Positions 1 through 8,548 of a DNA stretch of 49,002 nt are shown one piece after another (position 1 is the stretch's first letter; the number at the start of each line of letters is the position of its first letter). The stretch lies in contig UQLY01000017.1 in assembly GCA_900542015.1 (NCBI GenBank), positions 1 to 49,002 on the forward strand. The letters are read 5' to 3'. The position numbers were made by a program, and so were the translations under genes. The notes beneath the pieces were generated by a model that saw nothing but the letters and a program-made list of their open reading frames with translations, had not been told where the DNA came from and did no database searches. The DNA is from an uncultured Lachnospiraceae bacterium (GTDB taxonomy: Bacteria > Bacillota > Clostridia > Lachnospirales > Lachnospiraceae).

Positions 1-97
1 TGGTTTATTATAACGGTTTGTTTATGTTTGTGTCCACTTTTATAGTATAGATCCATGGAAACGGATAACGAGGAAAAGTAATGAAGGGGGAAATACA

Positions 98-1780
98 ATG
101 GGACTGATGATGGAACCGGGAGCAGTCGTGCTGCAACTGGATCAAATGAACCGGAGACTGACAGAGATTGTTTGTGATGCCGAGCAGGCGCTAAATAAAG
201 TAGAAGCGCTGGAAGAAACGGACGATTGTCTGGCAGGAAAATCTTATGACAGGCTGAGAACGTATTTTTATACGTTACATATTCCGATTTTGCAGGGGAC
301 GATCCTATACGGAGAGGCTTTGATGCAGGAGAATAGCCGTTATGGAGGCTGTATTAACAGTTATTTGGCGGGAATCGGTTATATTGATGAAGATGAGTTG
401 AGGAGATCAAAGGAGGAATTGGAGAGACAGATCAATCATGTATACGGACTGATTGCAAGAAATAAAGGAGGCTTTTCGGATTATCTGTCTTGCCTAAACA
501 GGACGCTGGAGCTGATAGAAAAGAAGCTGAAGCAGATAGAGGATTTCCAAGGGGCAAGTGCAGGATTATATCAGGGGCTGGACAGCTATCAATCCTTTTT
601 GCATAGGGGCGTTATCAGTATTAGGGATGAGCGTTTTGACATAGACAGCGGCAGCTATGACCTTTCCGCCATTCAAAAGGAATGGCTTAATGATATGGAT
701 AAGTTATGGGAGGAGAGAATTAGGACGCGCTTCTTTTCCTGTATCAGGACCCAATACGGTTTTGATGAGGAAACAGTCAGAATTATGCAAAGCGTCTATG
801 ACGCGCTGTATCAAAAATATCCCGATGCTTCACAAAGGGAAATTGACTGGCGGTTTACAAGACTGATGGGCGGATTTGTCTATGACGAGGGGACGATTCA
901 GAACGTGAAATGGGATGATGTTGCCGGATATGCCATCGATGGTTTTGGGGGAGTGGACGAATACGGCAATCCTTTTGATATGACAGAAAAGGGATATTTT
1001 ACGGGATTTTTGGAGATACCCGAAAGAGATTACCGGATATTGCGGTATCATGTCCGGCTGCAGCATGCACTGGCAAGCGGAGAGAAGGATTACCTGATGC
1101 CGGATGATTATAATGAGATAAAGATATATCAACTGAAAAGGTTAAATACATGGAGAAATACCTGTCAGGATTCAACGGGACTTTCTTTTCAAAGCGATAA
1201 GGAATTTCTACATTTTTGGAATGGTTGTTATAACCGATATGCAGGAAAAGGGGATTATGCCCATCAGCAGATTACAACGGCGGCTATTTTGGCGCCGACA
1301 ATCGGAAAAGACGGGGAACTTGCCAATGTCTATCTGAGAAATAGTGACGAGGGAGTAACGGAATATGCCGGCTGGCTTGGAGATGCCGTATTGTATCCGG
1401 TTTCCTTTGGACCGGAAGATTACAAGGCTGATTTAGATGCAAGCAATATTGGAGATATCCTTCTAAAGAGAAATATTTCATATCAGGAGGCTGCGGGGAT
1501 GTATTATACCCGGCTTGAAAATGGCGTAACCAGAGCGGAAATTTTTTTGAGCCATACGAAATTAACATATGTGAAGGAACGCATATATGATGAATTGGTA
1601 TATCCTGATATAAGAGCACAGCTTAATAACGTAGTGACAGAACCGGAAAAAATAAAGATGGAAGAATTGTTTGAAGAAGATGATTATTTAATGAAATGTC
1701 TGAAAGCTAAAGTGCCTGATACTTATAATTTTATCAGAAGTCTGGAACATGGAGCATCGGAAATGGGGGAATATGAGTGA
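98..1780 (+). CDS. LXG-domain polymorphic toxin, candidate type VII secretion effector
   Basis: This 560-residue protein has no signal peptide. Residues about 10-200 read like an LXG domain: a helical N-terminus, then LAGKSYDRL (45-53), a Y-F-x(3)-H-I-P-I-L-Q-G stretch (57-67), and a long helical, partly coiled-coil segment (95-150). LXG domains target proteins to the type VIIb (Esx) system. A linker follows (215-300, with the pattern YPDASQREIDW). The C-terminal part carries the striking motifs DYAHQ (386-390), GWLGD (425-429) and the acidic DYKADLDASN (441-450). An aspartate-rich core combined with membrane-anchored partners recalls TelC-type lipid II phosphatase toxins, but that is inference. 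A strong ribosome binding site (AAGGGGG) lies 8 bases before the ATG. The stop overlaps the first putative immunity gene by 8 bases. No WXG100 or secretion-machine gene is in the window. Confidence 0.75.
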   Translation: MGLMMEPGAVVLQLDQMNRRLTEIVCDAEQALNKVEALEETDDCLAGKSYDRLRTYFYTLHIPILQGTILYGEALMQENSRYGGCINSYLAGIGYIDEDELRRSKEELERQINHVYGLIARNKGGFSDYLSCLNRTLELIEKKLKQIEDFQGASAGLYQGLDSYQSFLHRGVISIRDERFDIDSGSYDLSAIQKEWLNDMDKLWEERIRTRFFSCIRTQYGFDEETVRIMQSVYDALYQKYPDASQREIDWRFTRLMGGFVYDEGTIQNVKWDDVAGYAIDGFGGVDEYGNPFDMTEKGYFTGFLEIPERDYRILRYHVRLQHALASGEKDYLMPDDYNEIKIYQLKRLNTWRNTCQDSTGLSFQSDKEFLHFWNGCYNRYAGKGDYAHQQITTAAILAPTIGKDGELANVYLRNSDEGVTEYAGWLGDAVLYPVSFGPEDYKADLDASNIGDILLKRNISYQEAAGMYYTRLENGVTRAEIFLSHTKLTYVKERIYDELVYPDIRAQLNNVVTEPEKIKMEELFEEDDYLMKCLKAKVPDTYNFIRSLEHGASEMGEYE

Positions 1781-2339
1781 AAAAAAAGACAAGGTTATTA
1801 TCATCGCGCTAATGTCGGTTGTCCTGTTGGTGGTAGGATGGAATGTGGCGAAAAAGGTTATCCGTGAGAGAAATGTATTTGATGAAATGTACTATTCACG
1901 TGTACATAGGATATACATTGACTGGTATGGAGCGGGAGGAAACTTTCGTACGATGTTTTCCAATATGCCGCAGATGGAAGGGGTTTCCAGAGATTCAGAG
2001 ATGATACATACACAAGAAGGAGTTTTTTTTGAACATTATAAAGAAGGCTATCTTGATGAAAATGAAAACGTACAGATTAGTTTTTTTATAGACGATAGAG
2101 AAATGTATATTGATTTTTCGTGTGAGGATGAGGATGGTTATAAGTGGTATGTCTATTGCTATTATGTTGCCGACAAGGTATTAGTTTATGACAGTAATGA
2201 CCCGGACAATACCGAGCGGAAAAAATTCTTATATGAAATCTTTCTGCCGGACTGGTTTGAAGCAAATGAAGGAGTATCTCATTATTCCATGGATAACTTA
2301 GGAAAGTTTACCTTCAGGGATGATACGGTTGAAGAATGA
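1773..2339 (+). CDS. Membrane-anchored putative immunity protein, copy 1
   Basis: The protein has 188 residues: a short charged N-terminus (MSEKKDK), one hydrophobic helix (about residues 7-24), then a positive KK-x-IRER stretch, which fits an N-terminal anchor with the rest of the protein possibly outside the membrane. It matches no family I can name. Its ATG lies inside the end of the toxin gene (ATGAGTGA, 8-base overlap), which points to translational coupling and to a toxin-immunity pair. The next gene is a mosaic duplicate: the first about 80 codons and the last about 55 codons are almost identical between copies, while about 47 codons in the middle (bases 2019-2160) differ. An upstream ATG at 1749 is in frame but has no good ribosome binding site. 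The immunity role rests on position and architecture only. Confidence 0.75.
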   Translation: MSEKKDKVIIIALMSVVLLVVGWNVAKKVIRERNVFDEMYYSRVHRIYIDWYGAGGNFRTMFSNMPQMEGVSRDSEMIHTQEGVFFEHYKEGYLDENENVQISFFIDDREMYIDFSCEDEDGYKWYVYCYYVADKVLVYDSNDPDNTERKKFLYEIFLPDWFEANEGVSHYSMDNLGKFTFRDDTVEE

Positions 2340-2349
2340 GAGGGAATGT

Positions 2350-2907
2350 ATGAAAAAGAAAGACAAGGTTATTATCATCGCGCTGATGTCGGTTGTCCTG
2401 CTGGTGGTAGGATGGAATGTGGCAAAAAAGGTTATTCGTGAGAGGAATGTATTTGATGAAATGTACTATTCACGTGTACATAGGATATACATTGACTGGT
2501 ATGGAGCGGGAGGAAACTTTCGTACGATGTTTTCTAATATGCCGCAGATGGAAGGGGTTTCCAGAGATTCAGAGATGATAAACACACAAGAGCAGCGATT
2601 TGTAGAATATTATAAATCGGAATTCCTTAATGAGAATGAAAACATTAGAATTACATGTTACGGAAATAGAAAGGAGCTGTATATAACTTTTTCCTATGAT
2701 GATTCAGAAGGGCATAAGTGGTATACATATCAATATTATGTTGCTGATAAATTGTTGGTTTATGACAGTAATGACCCGGACAATACCGAGCGGAAAAAAT
2801 TCTTATATGAAATCTTTCTGCCGGACTGGTTTGAAGCAAATGAAGGAGTATCTCATTATTCTATGGATAACCTGGGAAAGTTTACCTTCAGGGATGATAC
2901 CGAGTAG
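2350..2907 (+). CDS. Membrane-anchored putative immunity protein, copy 2
   Basis: The protein has 185 residues and is a tandem paralogue of the preceding gene, starting 10 bases after its stop. The start at 2350 (MKKKDK) follows a GAGAGGGA ribosome binding site; an in-frame ATG at 2320 would overlap copy 1 and is less likely. It has the same single N-terminal hydrophobic helix and the same tail (from YYVADK to FTFRDDT). The central segment (bases about 2596-2736) is clearly diverged from copy 1, though it keeps a common pattern (E-x-Y-K, ENEN, KWY). Conserved ends around a variable middle are what recombination or diversifying selection at a toxin-binding face would produce. TelC-like toxins are known to come with tandem TipC-type immunity genes; similarity to TipC was not tested here. 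Confidence 0.75.
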   Translation: MKKKDKVIIIALMSVVLLVVGWNVAKKVIRERNVFDEMYYSRVHRIYIDWYGAGGNFRTMFSNMPQMEGVSRDSEMINTQEQRFVEYYKSEFLNENENIRITCYGNRKELYITFSYDDSEGHKWYTYQYYVADKLLVYDSNDPDNTERKKFLYEIFLPDWFEANEGVSHYSMDNLGKFTFRDDTE

Positions 2908-2991
2908 CAGGCAGATGAAACGCGAGGTCATTTTTTCGTCTCTGTATTCATAAGTTTATAGGAGCAGAGCACGTGAATACGGCGGGACGAG

Positions 2992-4146
2992 GTGATTCTC
3001 ATAAAAAAGAAAATACAAAGTATGATTTGCATTCTGGCGTTGGGACTGACTTTTGCATTATCCTTAAAAATCTGTAACCTGATGGCGGGCATTGAGCAGG
3101 GGCAATATGAATTTTGGCAGACAATGAATTGGGAGCCTGAGGCAAGCGATCCTGAAGGTGCCGGGGAGACTGCGGGAGACGGGAACGGACAGGAAAACGG
3201 CGGGACGGAGGAAGGAGAAGAGGAAAAGGACTTTATCCGCTGGATGGAATTTACGCCCACCAAGGAGGCGCTGCAGACCGCTTATGAATGGGATAAAGAA
3301 ACATGGTCGGAACAGATCCATATCGATTGGATCAGTCTGCTTGCCTATGGAGCGGTAAAGGGCGGAGGCAAATACGACAAAAATGCGATTCAGGCAATGG
3401 ACGATTATGCCAATGCCGTCCGCAGCGGCGAAAAAACAATGGAAGAACTGGAAGAATTGAAATATTACGCCTATTATCACGAAATCCTTTCGGCGGTGTT
3501 AAGCGGAATGGTGGGAAGCTACCGCATTGAGGTGCCGGGCGGCGACGGAAGCGTTACCTGGCAGGAATGCTATGGGTTGAAAGCGTTTTCTCCGATTGCC
3601 AAAGGCTTTTATTATAATGATTATGATGATTTCGGCGCAGGGCGCAGCTACGGATATAAAAGGCGGCACCTGGGACACGATATGATGGGACAGATCGGTA
3701 CGCCGATCATTGCCGTAGAGTCCGGTTATGTGGAGGCGATCGGCTGGAACCAGTACGGCGGATGGCGAATCGGGATTCGCAGTCTGGATAAAAAACGATA
3801 TTATTATTACGCGCATTTAAGACAGGATTGCCCCTATGCCGAAGGGCTTACGGAAGGAAGTCTTGTGACGGCGGGAGATGTGATCGGCTATATGGGGCAT
3901 ACGGGCTACAGCGTGTCTGAAAACGTCAATAATATCGATGCGATCCATCTGCATCTGGGCATAGAAATCATGTTTGACGAAAGCCAGAAGGATTCGGACA
4001 ACGAGATCTGGATCGACTGTTATGAACTGACAAAATTCCTCTACAGGAACCAGTCCGCTGTTGAGAAAATAGAGAATACGAAGGAATGGAAACGGGTCTA
4101 TGATATGGAAGATCCCGCTTTAAATTCTATGATTGTTTCCCCTTAA
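2992..4146 (+). CDS. M23-family (LytM-like) peptidase with N-terminal membrane anchor
   Basis: This 384-residue protein begins with a basic stretch and a hydrophobic helix (residues 8-28), then an acidic Gly/Glu-rich linker (about 45-80), a helical region, and a C-terminal M23 domain (about 195-345). The metal-binding residues are visible: H226-x(3)-D230 (in HLGHD) and H319-L-H321 (in AIHLHLG), with the expected extra His at 275 (YYAHL). M23 enzymes cut peptide bonds in peptidoglycan. The start is a GTG just after CGGGACGAG; no in-frame ATG gives a better start. It follows the toxin-immunity cluster by 84 bases but has a more GC-rich composition, so I see no reason to join them. An unrelated in-line promoter was not identified. 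Confidence 0.85.
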   Translation: MILIKKKIQSMICILALGLTFALSLKICNLMAGIEQGQYEFWQTMNWEPEASDPEGAGETAGDGNGQENGGTEEGEEEKDFIRWMEFTPTKEALQTAYEWDKETWSEQIHIDWISLLAYGAVKGGGKYDKNAIQAMDDYANAVRSGEKTMEELEELKYYAYYHEILSAVLSGMVGSYRIEVPGGDGSVTWQECYGLKAFSPIAKGFYYNDYDDFGAGRSYGYKRRHLGHDMMGQIGTPIIAVESGYVEAIGWNQYGGWRIGIRSLDKKRYYYYAHLRQDCPYAEGLTEGSLVTAGDVIGYMGHTGYSVSENVNNIDAIHLHLGIEIMFDESQKDSDNEIWIDCYELTKFLYRNQSAVEKIENTKEWKRVYDMEDPALNSMIVSP

Positions 4147-4151
4147 AAACA

Positions 4152-4180
4152 TTGCAAAATGTATATCCCTATGTTAAAAT
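4152..4180 (+). promoter_or_regulatory. Promoter of the butyrate operon
   Basis: TTGCAA (4152-4157) and TAAAAT (4175-4180) are separated by 17 bases and lie about 90 bases before the thiolase start. This fits a vegetative sigma factor promoter. No other convincing promoter was seen before thl. Confidence 0.65.
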
Positions 4181-4191
4181 AGGGTCAGCGG

Positions 4192-4219
4192 GCAATGATA
4201 AAAAAATAACAATCATTGC
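4192..4219 (+). promoter_or_regulatory. Inverted repeat in the thl leader, possible operator
   Basis: GCAATGAT (4192-4199) and ATCATTGC (4212-4219) form a perfect 8-base inverted repeat around an A-rich 12-base spacer, just after the expected transcription start. CATTGCAAAA occurs both here and overlapping the -35 box (4151-4160). This could be a repressor site. It does not read like the usual Rex operator (TTGTTAA-n4-TTAACAA), so the regulator is unknown. Confidence 0.4.
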
Positions 4220-4267
4220 AAAACGTGAAATTTACTGATATTTTCAATGAATTTGGAGGAAAGAAAA

Positions 4268-5449
4268 ATGGCAAAAAAAGTCGTATTAGCAGGCGCATGC
4301 CGTACCGCGATCGGTACAATGGGCGGTTCCTTAAGCACAACACCGGCTCCTGAACTTGGCGCAATCGTTATCAAAGAAGCTTTGAAGAGAGCCGGCGTTG
4401 CTCCCGAAGCTGTAGATCAGGTTTACATGGGTTGTGTTATCCAGGCGGGACAGGGACAGAACGTGGCTCGTCAGGCAAGTATCAAAGCAGGTTTACCTGT
4501 TGAGGTTCCGGCAGTTACGATCAACGTGGTATGCGGTTCCGGTCTGAACTGTGTCAACATGGCGGCGCAGATGATTCAGGCGGGCGATGCAGATATCGTT
4601 GTAGCGGGCGGTATGGAAAACATGTCCATGGCTCCTTACGCTATGATGCAGGGTCGTTACGGTTATAGAATGAACAACGGTACATTGGTGGACACCATGG
4701 TAAACGACGCGTTATGGGATGCGTTCAACGATTATCATATGATTAAGACGGCGGACAATATCTGTGAAGAATGGGGATTGACCCGTGAAGAGCTGGATGA
4801 GTTTGCAGTAGCGAGCCAGCAGAAGGCTGTTGCGGCTCAGGAAGCAGGCGCGTTTGATAAAGAAATCGTTCCCGTAGAAGTAAAGAAGAAAAAAGAAACC
4901 ATTATCTTTAATAAAGACGAAGGTCCGAGACCCGGCACATCCATGGAAGGGCTTGCAAAACTTCGCACCATCAACCCCGGCGGATTTGTTACGGCAGGTA
5001 ACGCTTCCGGTATCAACGACGGCGCTGCAGCAATCGTTGTTATGAGTGAAGAAAAAGCAAAAGAGCTGGGCGTAAAGCCGATGGCTACCTTCGTAGCAGG
5101 CGCTCTTGCAGGATGCAGACCTGAGATTATGGGTATCGGTCCTGTTCCCGCAACCAAGAAAGTTATGGCAAAAGCGGGCATGAAGATTGAAGACTTTGAT
5201 ATCATCGAAGCAAACGAAGCGTTTGCAGCACAGTCTGTAGCGGTAGGAAAAGAACTGGGCATCGACGTTGCAAAACAGTTGAACCCCAACGGCGGCGCGA
5301 TTGCACTGGGACACCCCGTAGGAGCTTCCGGATGCCGTATCCTTGTTACTTTGCTTCATGAAATGGAAGCAAAAGACGCTAAGAAAGGACTTGCAACACT
5401 TTGTATCGGCGGCGGTATGGGTTGTGCAACCATCGTTGAGAGAGACTAA
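4268..5449 (+). CDS. thlA: Acetyl-CoA C-acetyltransferase (thiolase)
   Basis: Thiolase condenses two acetyl-CoA to acetoacetyl-CoA, the first step of butyrate formation. The 393-residue length is typical. The acylated cysteine lies in VVCGSGLNC (Cys 89); the C-terminal active-site blocks are present as NPNGGAIALGHPVGASG (His) and CIGGGMGC (second Cys). The start at 4268 follows GGAGGAAAGAAAA; an in-frame ATG at 4247 lies before that ribosome binding site and is rejected. It is the first gene of the operon thl-crt-hbd-bcd-etfB-etfA, all on one strand. A strong hairpin terminator directly after it suggests part of the transcription stops here, so thl may be made in excess. Codon use is strongly biased, as expected of a highly expressed gene. 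Confidence 0.97.
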   Translation: MAKKVVLAGACRTAIGTMGGSLSTTPAPELGAIVIKEALKRAGVAPEAVDQVYMGCVIQAGQGQNVARQASIKAGLPVEVPAVTINVVCGSGLNCVNMAAQMIQAGDADIVVAGGMENMSMAPYAMMQGRYGYRMNNGTLVDTMVNDALWDAFNDYHMIKTADNICEEWGLTREELDEFAVASQQKAVAAQEAGAFDKEIVPVEVKKKKETIIFNKDEGPRPGTSMEGLAKLRTINPGGFVTAGNASGINDGAAAIVVMSEEKAKELGVKPMATFVAGALAGCRPEIMGIGPVPATKKVMAKAGMKIEDFDIIEANEAFAAQSVAVGKELGIDVAKQLNPNGGAIALGHPVGASGCRILVTLLHEMEAKDAKKGLATLCIGGGMGCATIVERD

Positions 5450-5469
5450 TTTTTGCTAAGTAATAAATG

Positions 5470-5521
5470 CACCAAGACTTATCTTTCCCGTTAAAAGGAA
5501 AGATAGGTCAAGGTGTTTTTG
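5470..5521 (+). terminator. Hairpin terminator or attenuator between thl and crt
   Basis: A long hairpin (left arm from CACCAAGAC to ATCTTTCC, right arm from GGAAAGAT to GTCAAGGTG, 8-base loop) is followed by a run of five T. It has the shape of a rho-independent terminator. Since crt lies 34 bases further on without an obvious promoter, it probably acts as a partial terminator or RNA-processing site. Confidence 0.75.
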
Positions 5522-5555
5522 TGCGTATAATCAAAAAGTGGAAGGAGCTATACAT

Positions 5556-6341
5556 ATGGAATTCGTTTTATATGAACAGAAAGGCGCTGTTGGTATCATT
5601 ACCATCAACAGAGAAAAAGCATTAAACGCATTAAATTCTACAGTATTGGAAGAAATCGATAAAACACTGGATGCTGTTGATCTGGCTAGTACAAGATGCC
5701 TGATTTTAACAGGCGCAGGTCAGAAATCCTTTGTTGCGGGCGCGGACATCGGAGAAATGAGCACATTGACAAAAGCGGAAGGCGAAGCGTTCGGTAAAAA
5801 AGGAAATGATGTTTTCCGCAAGCTGGAGACATTCCCTATTCCCGTGATCGCGGCGGTAAACGGCTTTGCACTTGGCGGCGGCTGTGAGATTTCCATGAGC
5901 TGCGATATCAGAATCTGTTCCGACAACGCGGTATTCGGACAACCTGAGGTTGGCTTAGGCATCACGCCCGGATTTGGCGGCACACAGAGACTGGCAAGAA
6001 TCGTAGGACCCGGCATGGCAAAACAGATGATCTATTCCGCAAGAAATATCAAGGCTGACGAAGCATTGAGAATCGGTCTTGTAAATGCGGTTTATCCTCA
6101 GGAGGAACTGCTTGCCGCAGCTGAAAAGCTTGCTAATACCATCGCTAAGAATGCTCCTATTGCTGTCCGCAACTGCAAGAAAGCGATCAATGAAGGTTTA
6201 GAGACAGATATGGATCAGGCAATCGTCATTGAAGAAAAATTATTCGGCGACTGCTTCGAGACAGAGGATCAGAAATACGGAATGGCTTTCTTCCTTGACA
6301 AAAATAAAGAGAAAGTTAAAGAGCCGTTCAAGAACTGCTAA
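5556..6341 (+). CDS. crt: 3-hydroxybutyryl-CoA dehydratase (crotonase)
   Basis: This enzyme removes water from 3-hydroxybutyryl-CoA to give crotonyl-CoA. The 261-residue protein shows the enoyl-CoA hydratase fold signature: an oxyanion-hole segment KSFVAGADIGEM, the ALGGGCE segment, and EVGLGITPGFGGTQRL, in which crotonases carry a catalytic glutamate. The start at 5556 follows AAGGAG by 8 bases; a GTG at 5538 in the same frame overlaps that ribosome binding site and is rejected. It is the second gene of the butyrate operon. After its stop there is a 110-base gap with an imperfect hairpin (about 6371-6414) before hbd. Confidence 0.96.
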   Translation: MEFVLYEQKGAVGIITINREKALNALNSTVLEEIDKTLDAVDLASTRCLILTGAGQKSFVAGADIGEMSTLTKAEGEAFGKKGNDVFRKLETFPIPVIAAVNGFALGGGCEISMSCDIRICSDNAVFGQPEVGLGITPGFGGTQRLARIVGPGMAKQMIYSARNIKADEALRIGLVNAVYPQEELLAAAEKLANTIAKNAPIAVRNCKKAINEGLETDMDQAIVIEEKLFGDCFETEDQKYGMAFFLDKNKEKVKEPFKNC

Positions 6342-6451
6342 TCAAATGCAGGGTTTCATCAGGTAAGATACCGGAAGCTGCCTTCGTCCGTTATGGCTTG
6401 GGCGGCTGTTCGGAAAAATAACAATATTCAATAAAATAAGGAGGATCTACA

Positions 6452-7324
6452 ATGAAAGTAGGTATTATTGGTGCCGGAACCATGGGACAGGGCATTGCAA
6501 AAGCATTTGCCCAGGTAGAAGGCTATGAAGTTGCACTTTGCGACATCAAACAGGAATGGGCTGAAGGCGGAAAAGATAAAATCGCCAAAGGCTATGCAAG
6601 ACTGGTAGAAAAAGGAAAAATGACACAGGAAGCTGTTGACGGAATCCTGGCAAGCATCACGCCCGGTCTGAAAGAAGATCTTTGTGCGGACTGCGATCTG
6701 ATCGTTGAAGCTGCATTTGAAGATATGAATGTTAAGAAAACGACATTCTCTGAATTAGACAAAATTGCGAAACCGGAATGTATTTTTGCTTCTAATACAT
6801 CCAGCCTTTCCATTACGGAGATCGGTAACGGACTTTCCCGTCCTATGATCGGTATGCACTTCTTCAATCCTGCTGACCGTATGAAGCTGGTAGAGGTAAT
6901 TGCAGGCGTAAATACTCCTGAAGAAACCGTAGACGCGATTAAGAAAATCGCTGAAGAAATCGGAAAGACGCCTGTACAGGTTAATGAAGCTGCAGGTTTC
7001 GTAGTAAACCGTATTTTAATTCCTATGATCAATGAAGCTGCTTTCATCAAGATGGAAGGCGTTTCTGATATCGCCGGTATTGACGCAGCTATGAAGCTCG
7101 GCGCTAATCATCCTATGGGACCCCTTGAGCTTGGAGATTTCGTAGGTCTTGATATCTGTCTTGCTATCATGGACGTACTTTATAAAGAGACCGGAGACAG
7201 CAAATATCGCGCATGTCCGTTGATCCGCAAGATGGTACGCGGCGGTAACCTTGGCTGCAAGAGCGGTAAGGGCTTCTATGTATACAATGCCGATCGCACA
7301 AAGACCCCGGTTGATGCTCAGTAA
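6452..7324 (+). CDS. hbd: 3-hydroxybutyryl-CoA dehydrogenase
   Basis: The enzyme reduces acetoacetyl-CoA to 3-hydroxybutyryl-CoA with NAD(P)H. The 290-residue length is typical. An N-terminal Rossmann motif GIIGAGTMGQGIA (residues 4-16) binds the cofactor. The HFFNP motif carries the catalytic His, with Glu in VNEAAGFVVNR and the C-terminal helical domain (from ANHPMGPLELGDF) after it. An AGGAGG ribosome binding site stands 7-8 bases upstream. In the pathway it acts between thl and crt; in the operon it stands after crt, as in many Lachnospiraceae. Confidence 0.96.
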   Translation: MKVGIIGAGTMGQGIAKAFAQVEGYEVALCDIKQEWAEGGKDKIAKGYARLVEKGKMTQEAVDGILASITPGLKEDLCADCDLIVEAAFEDMNVKKTTFSELDKIAKPECIFASNTSSLSITEIGNGLSRPMIGMHFFNPADRMKLVEVIAGVNTPEETVDAIKKIAEEIGKTPVQVNEAAGFVVNRILIPMINEAAFIKMEGVSDIAGIDAAMKLGANHPMGPLELGDFVGLDICLAIMDVLYKETGDSKYRACPLIRKMVRGGNLGCKSGKGFYVYNADRTKTPVDAQ

Positions 7325-7362
7325 TTCGGAGTGTTAAAAATAATTAGGAGGAAAGAAAAGAA

Positions 7363-8535
7363 ATGGATTTTACTTTAAGCAAAGAACATGAAATGGCGAG
7401 ACAGTTATTCAAAGATTTCGCTGAAAATGAAGTAAAGCCTCTCGCTCAGGAAATCGATGAGGAACACAGATTCCCCAGAGAGACAGTTGAGAAAATGGCT
7501 AAATATGGTTTCTTAGGTATTCCTGTACCGAAGGATATGGGCGGACAGGGATGTGACATCTTAACATACGTTATGTGTGTTGAGGAATTGTCCAAGGTTT
7601 GCGGTACGACAGGCGTTATCGTTTCTGCACATACTTCCCTTTGTGTAGACCCGATTTTGACATACGGCACTCCCGAGCAGAAAGCAAAATATGTTCCTGA
7701 TTTAGCATCCGGTAAGAAGCTTGGCGCGTTCGGTTTAACTGAGCCCGGCGCAGGTACGGACGCACAGGGTCAGCAGACAAAGGCTGTTTTAGATGAAGCG
7801 ACAGGCGAGTGGGTATTAAACGGCTCCAAGTGCTTTATCACAAACGGTAAAGAAGCTGACGTATATGTAATTATCGCCGTAACAGGCAAGGTTGAGAAAC
7901 GCGGTCGTATGCAGAAGGAGATTTCCGCATTTATCGTAGAAAAAGGAACGCCCGGTTTCACGTTCGGTACCAAGGAAAACAAAATGGGTATCTGTGGTTC
8001 TTCTACCTATGAGCTGATCTTTACTGACTGCCGTATCCCGAAGGAAAACTTACTGGGACAGAAGGGTAAAGGTTTTGCCATCGCAATGCACACACTGGAC
8101 GGCGGACGTATCGGTATCGCTGCACAGGCGCTTGGTATTGCAGAAGGCGCTTTGGAGACAACCATCGAATATGTAAAAGAAAGAAAACAGTTTGGCAGAG
8201 CGATCGCTCAGTTCCAGAATACACAGTTCCAGTTAGCGGATATGGCTACTAAGGTAGAAGCTGCTAAATTGCTGGTTTACAAAGCGGCTAAGAAGAAAGA
8301 TGAATTCCAGGCAGGCGCTAAGGTTTCTTACTCTGTAGAGGCTGCTATGGCTAAATTATATGCTGCGGAAGTTGCTATGGAAGTAACAACCAAATGTGTT
8401 CAGTTACATGGCGGCTATGGTTATATCAAAGAGTACAATGTAGAACGTATGATGCGTGATGCTAAGATTACAGAGATCTACGAAGGAACTTCTGAAGTTC
8501 AGCGTATGGTTATTTCTGGAAGTTTATTAAAATAG
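7363..8535 (+). CDS. bcd: Butyryl-CoA dehydrogenase
   Basis: A 390-residue acyl-CoA dehydrogenase that reduces crotonyl-CoA to butyryl-CoA. The order is helical N-terminal domain, beta domain (GAFGLTEPGAGTDAQG, flavin-binding), and C-terminal helical domain with the catalytic base in EIYEGTSE (Glu near residue 374). The gene is followed at 13 bases by etfB and then etfA; such Bcd-EtfAB complexes in Clostridia couple crotonyl-CoA reduction to ferredoxin reduction by electron bifurcation. Bifurcation is known of the family and not shown by the sequence. A GGAGGAAAG ribosome binding site precedes the ATG. Confidence 0.96.
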   Translation: MDFTLSKEHEMARQLFKDFAENEVKPLAQEIDEEHRFPRETVEKMAKYGFLGIPVPKDMGGQGCDILTYVMCVEELSKVCGTTGVIVSAHTSLCVDPILTYGTPEQKAKYVPDLASGKKLGAFGLTEPGAGTDAQGQQTKAVLDEATGEWVLNGSKCFITNGKEADVYVIIAVTGKVEKRGRMQKEISAFIVEKGTPGFTFGTKENKMGICGSSTYELIFTDCRIPKENLLGQKGKGFAIAMHTLDGGRIGIAAQALGIAEGALETTIEYVKERKQFGRAIAQFQNTQFQLADMATKVEAAKLLVYKAAKKKDEFQAGAKVSYSVEAAMAKLYAAEVAMEVTTKCVQLHGGYGYIKEYNVERMMRDAKITEIYEGTSEVQRMVISGSLLK

Positions 8536-8548
8536 GAGGTACGTTATC

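Noticed and set aside
1..97. End of an upstream WXG100-like gene before the toxin
   Set aside because: The frame that ends at 79-81 has another stop at 43-45, so nothing coding can be supported in these bases.
4192..4219. Rex operator before thl
   Set aside because: The inverted repeat GCAATGAT/ATCATTGC does not match the TTGTTAA-type Rex consensus; kept only as an unassigned possible operator.
4712..5359. Long antisense frames over thl, hbd, secA, buk and other genes
   Set aside because: They are shadows of strongly biased coding sequence, with no ribosome binding site and implausible composition.
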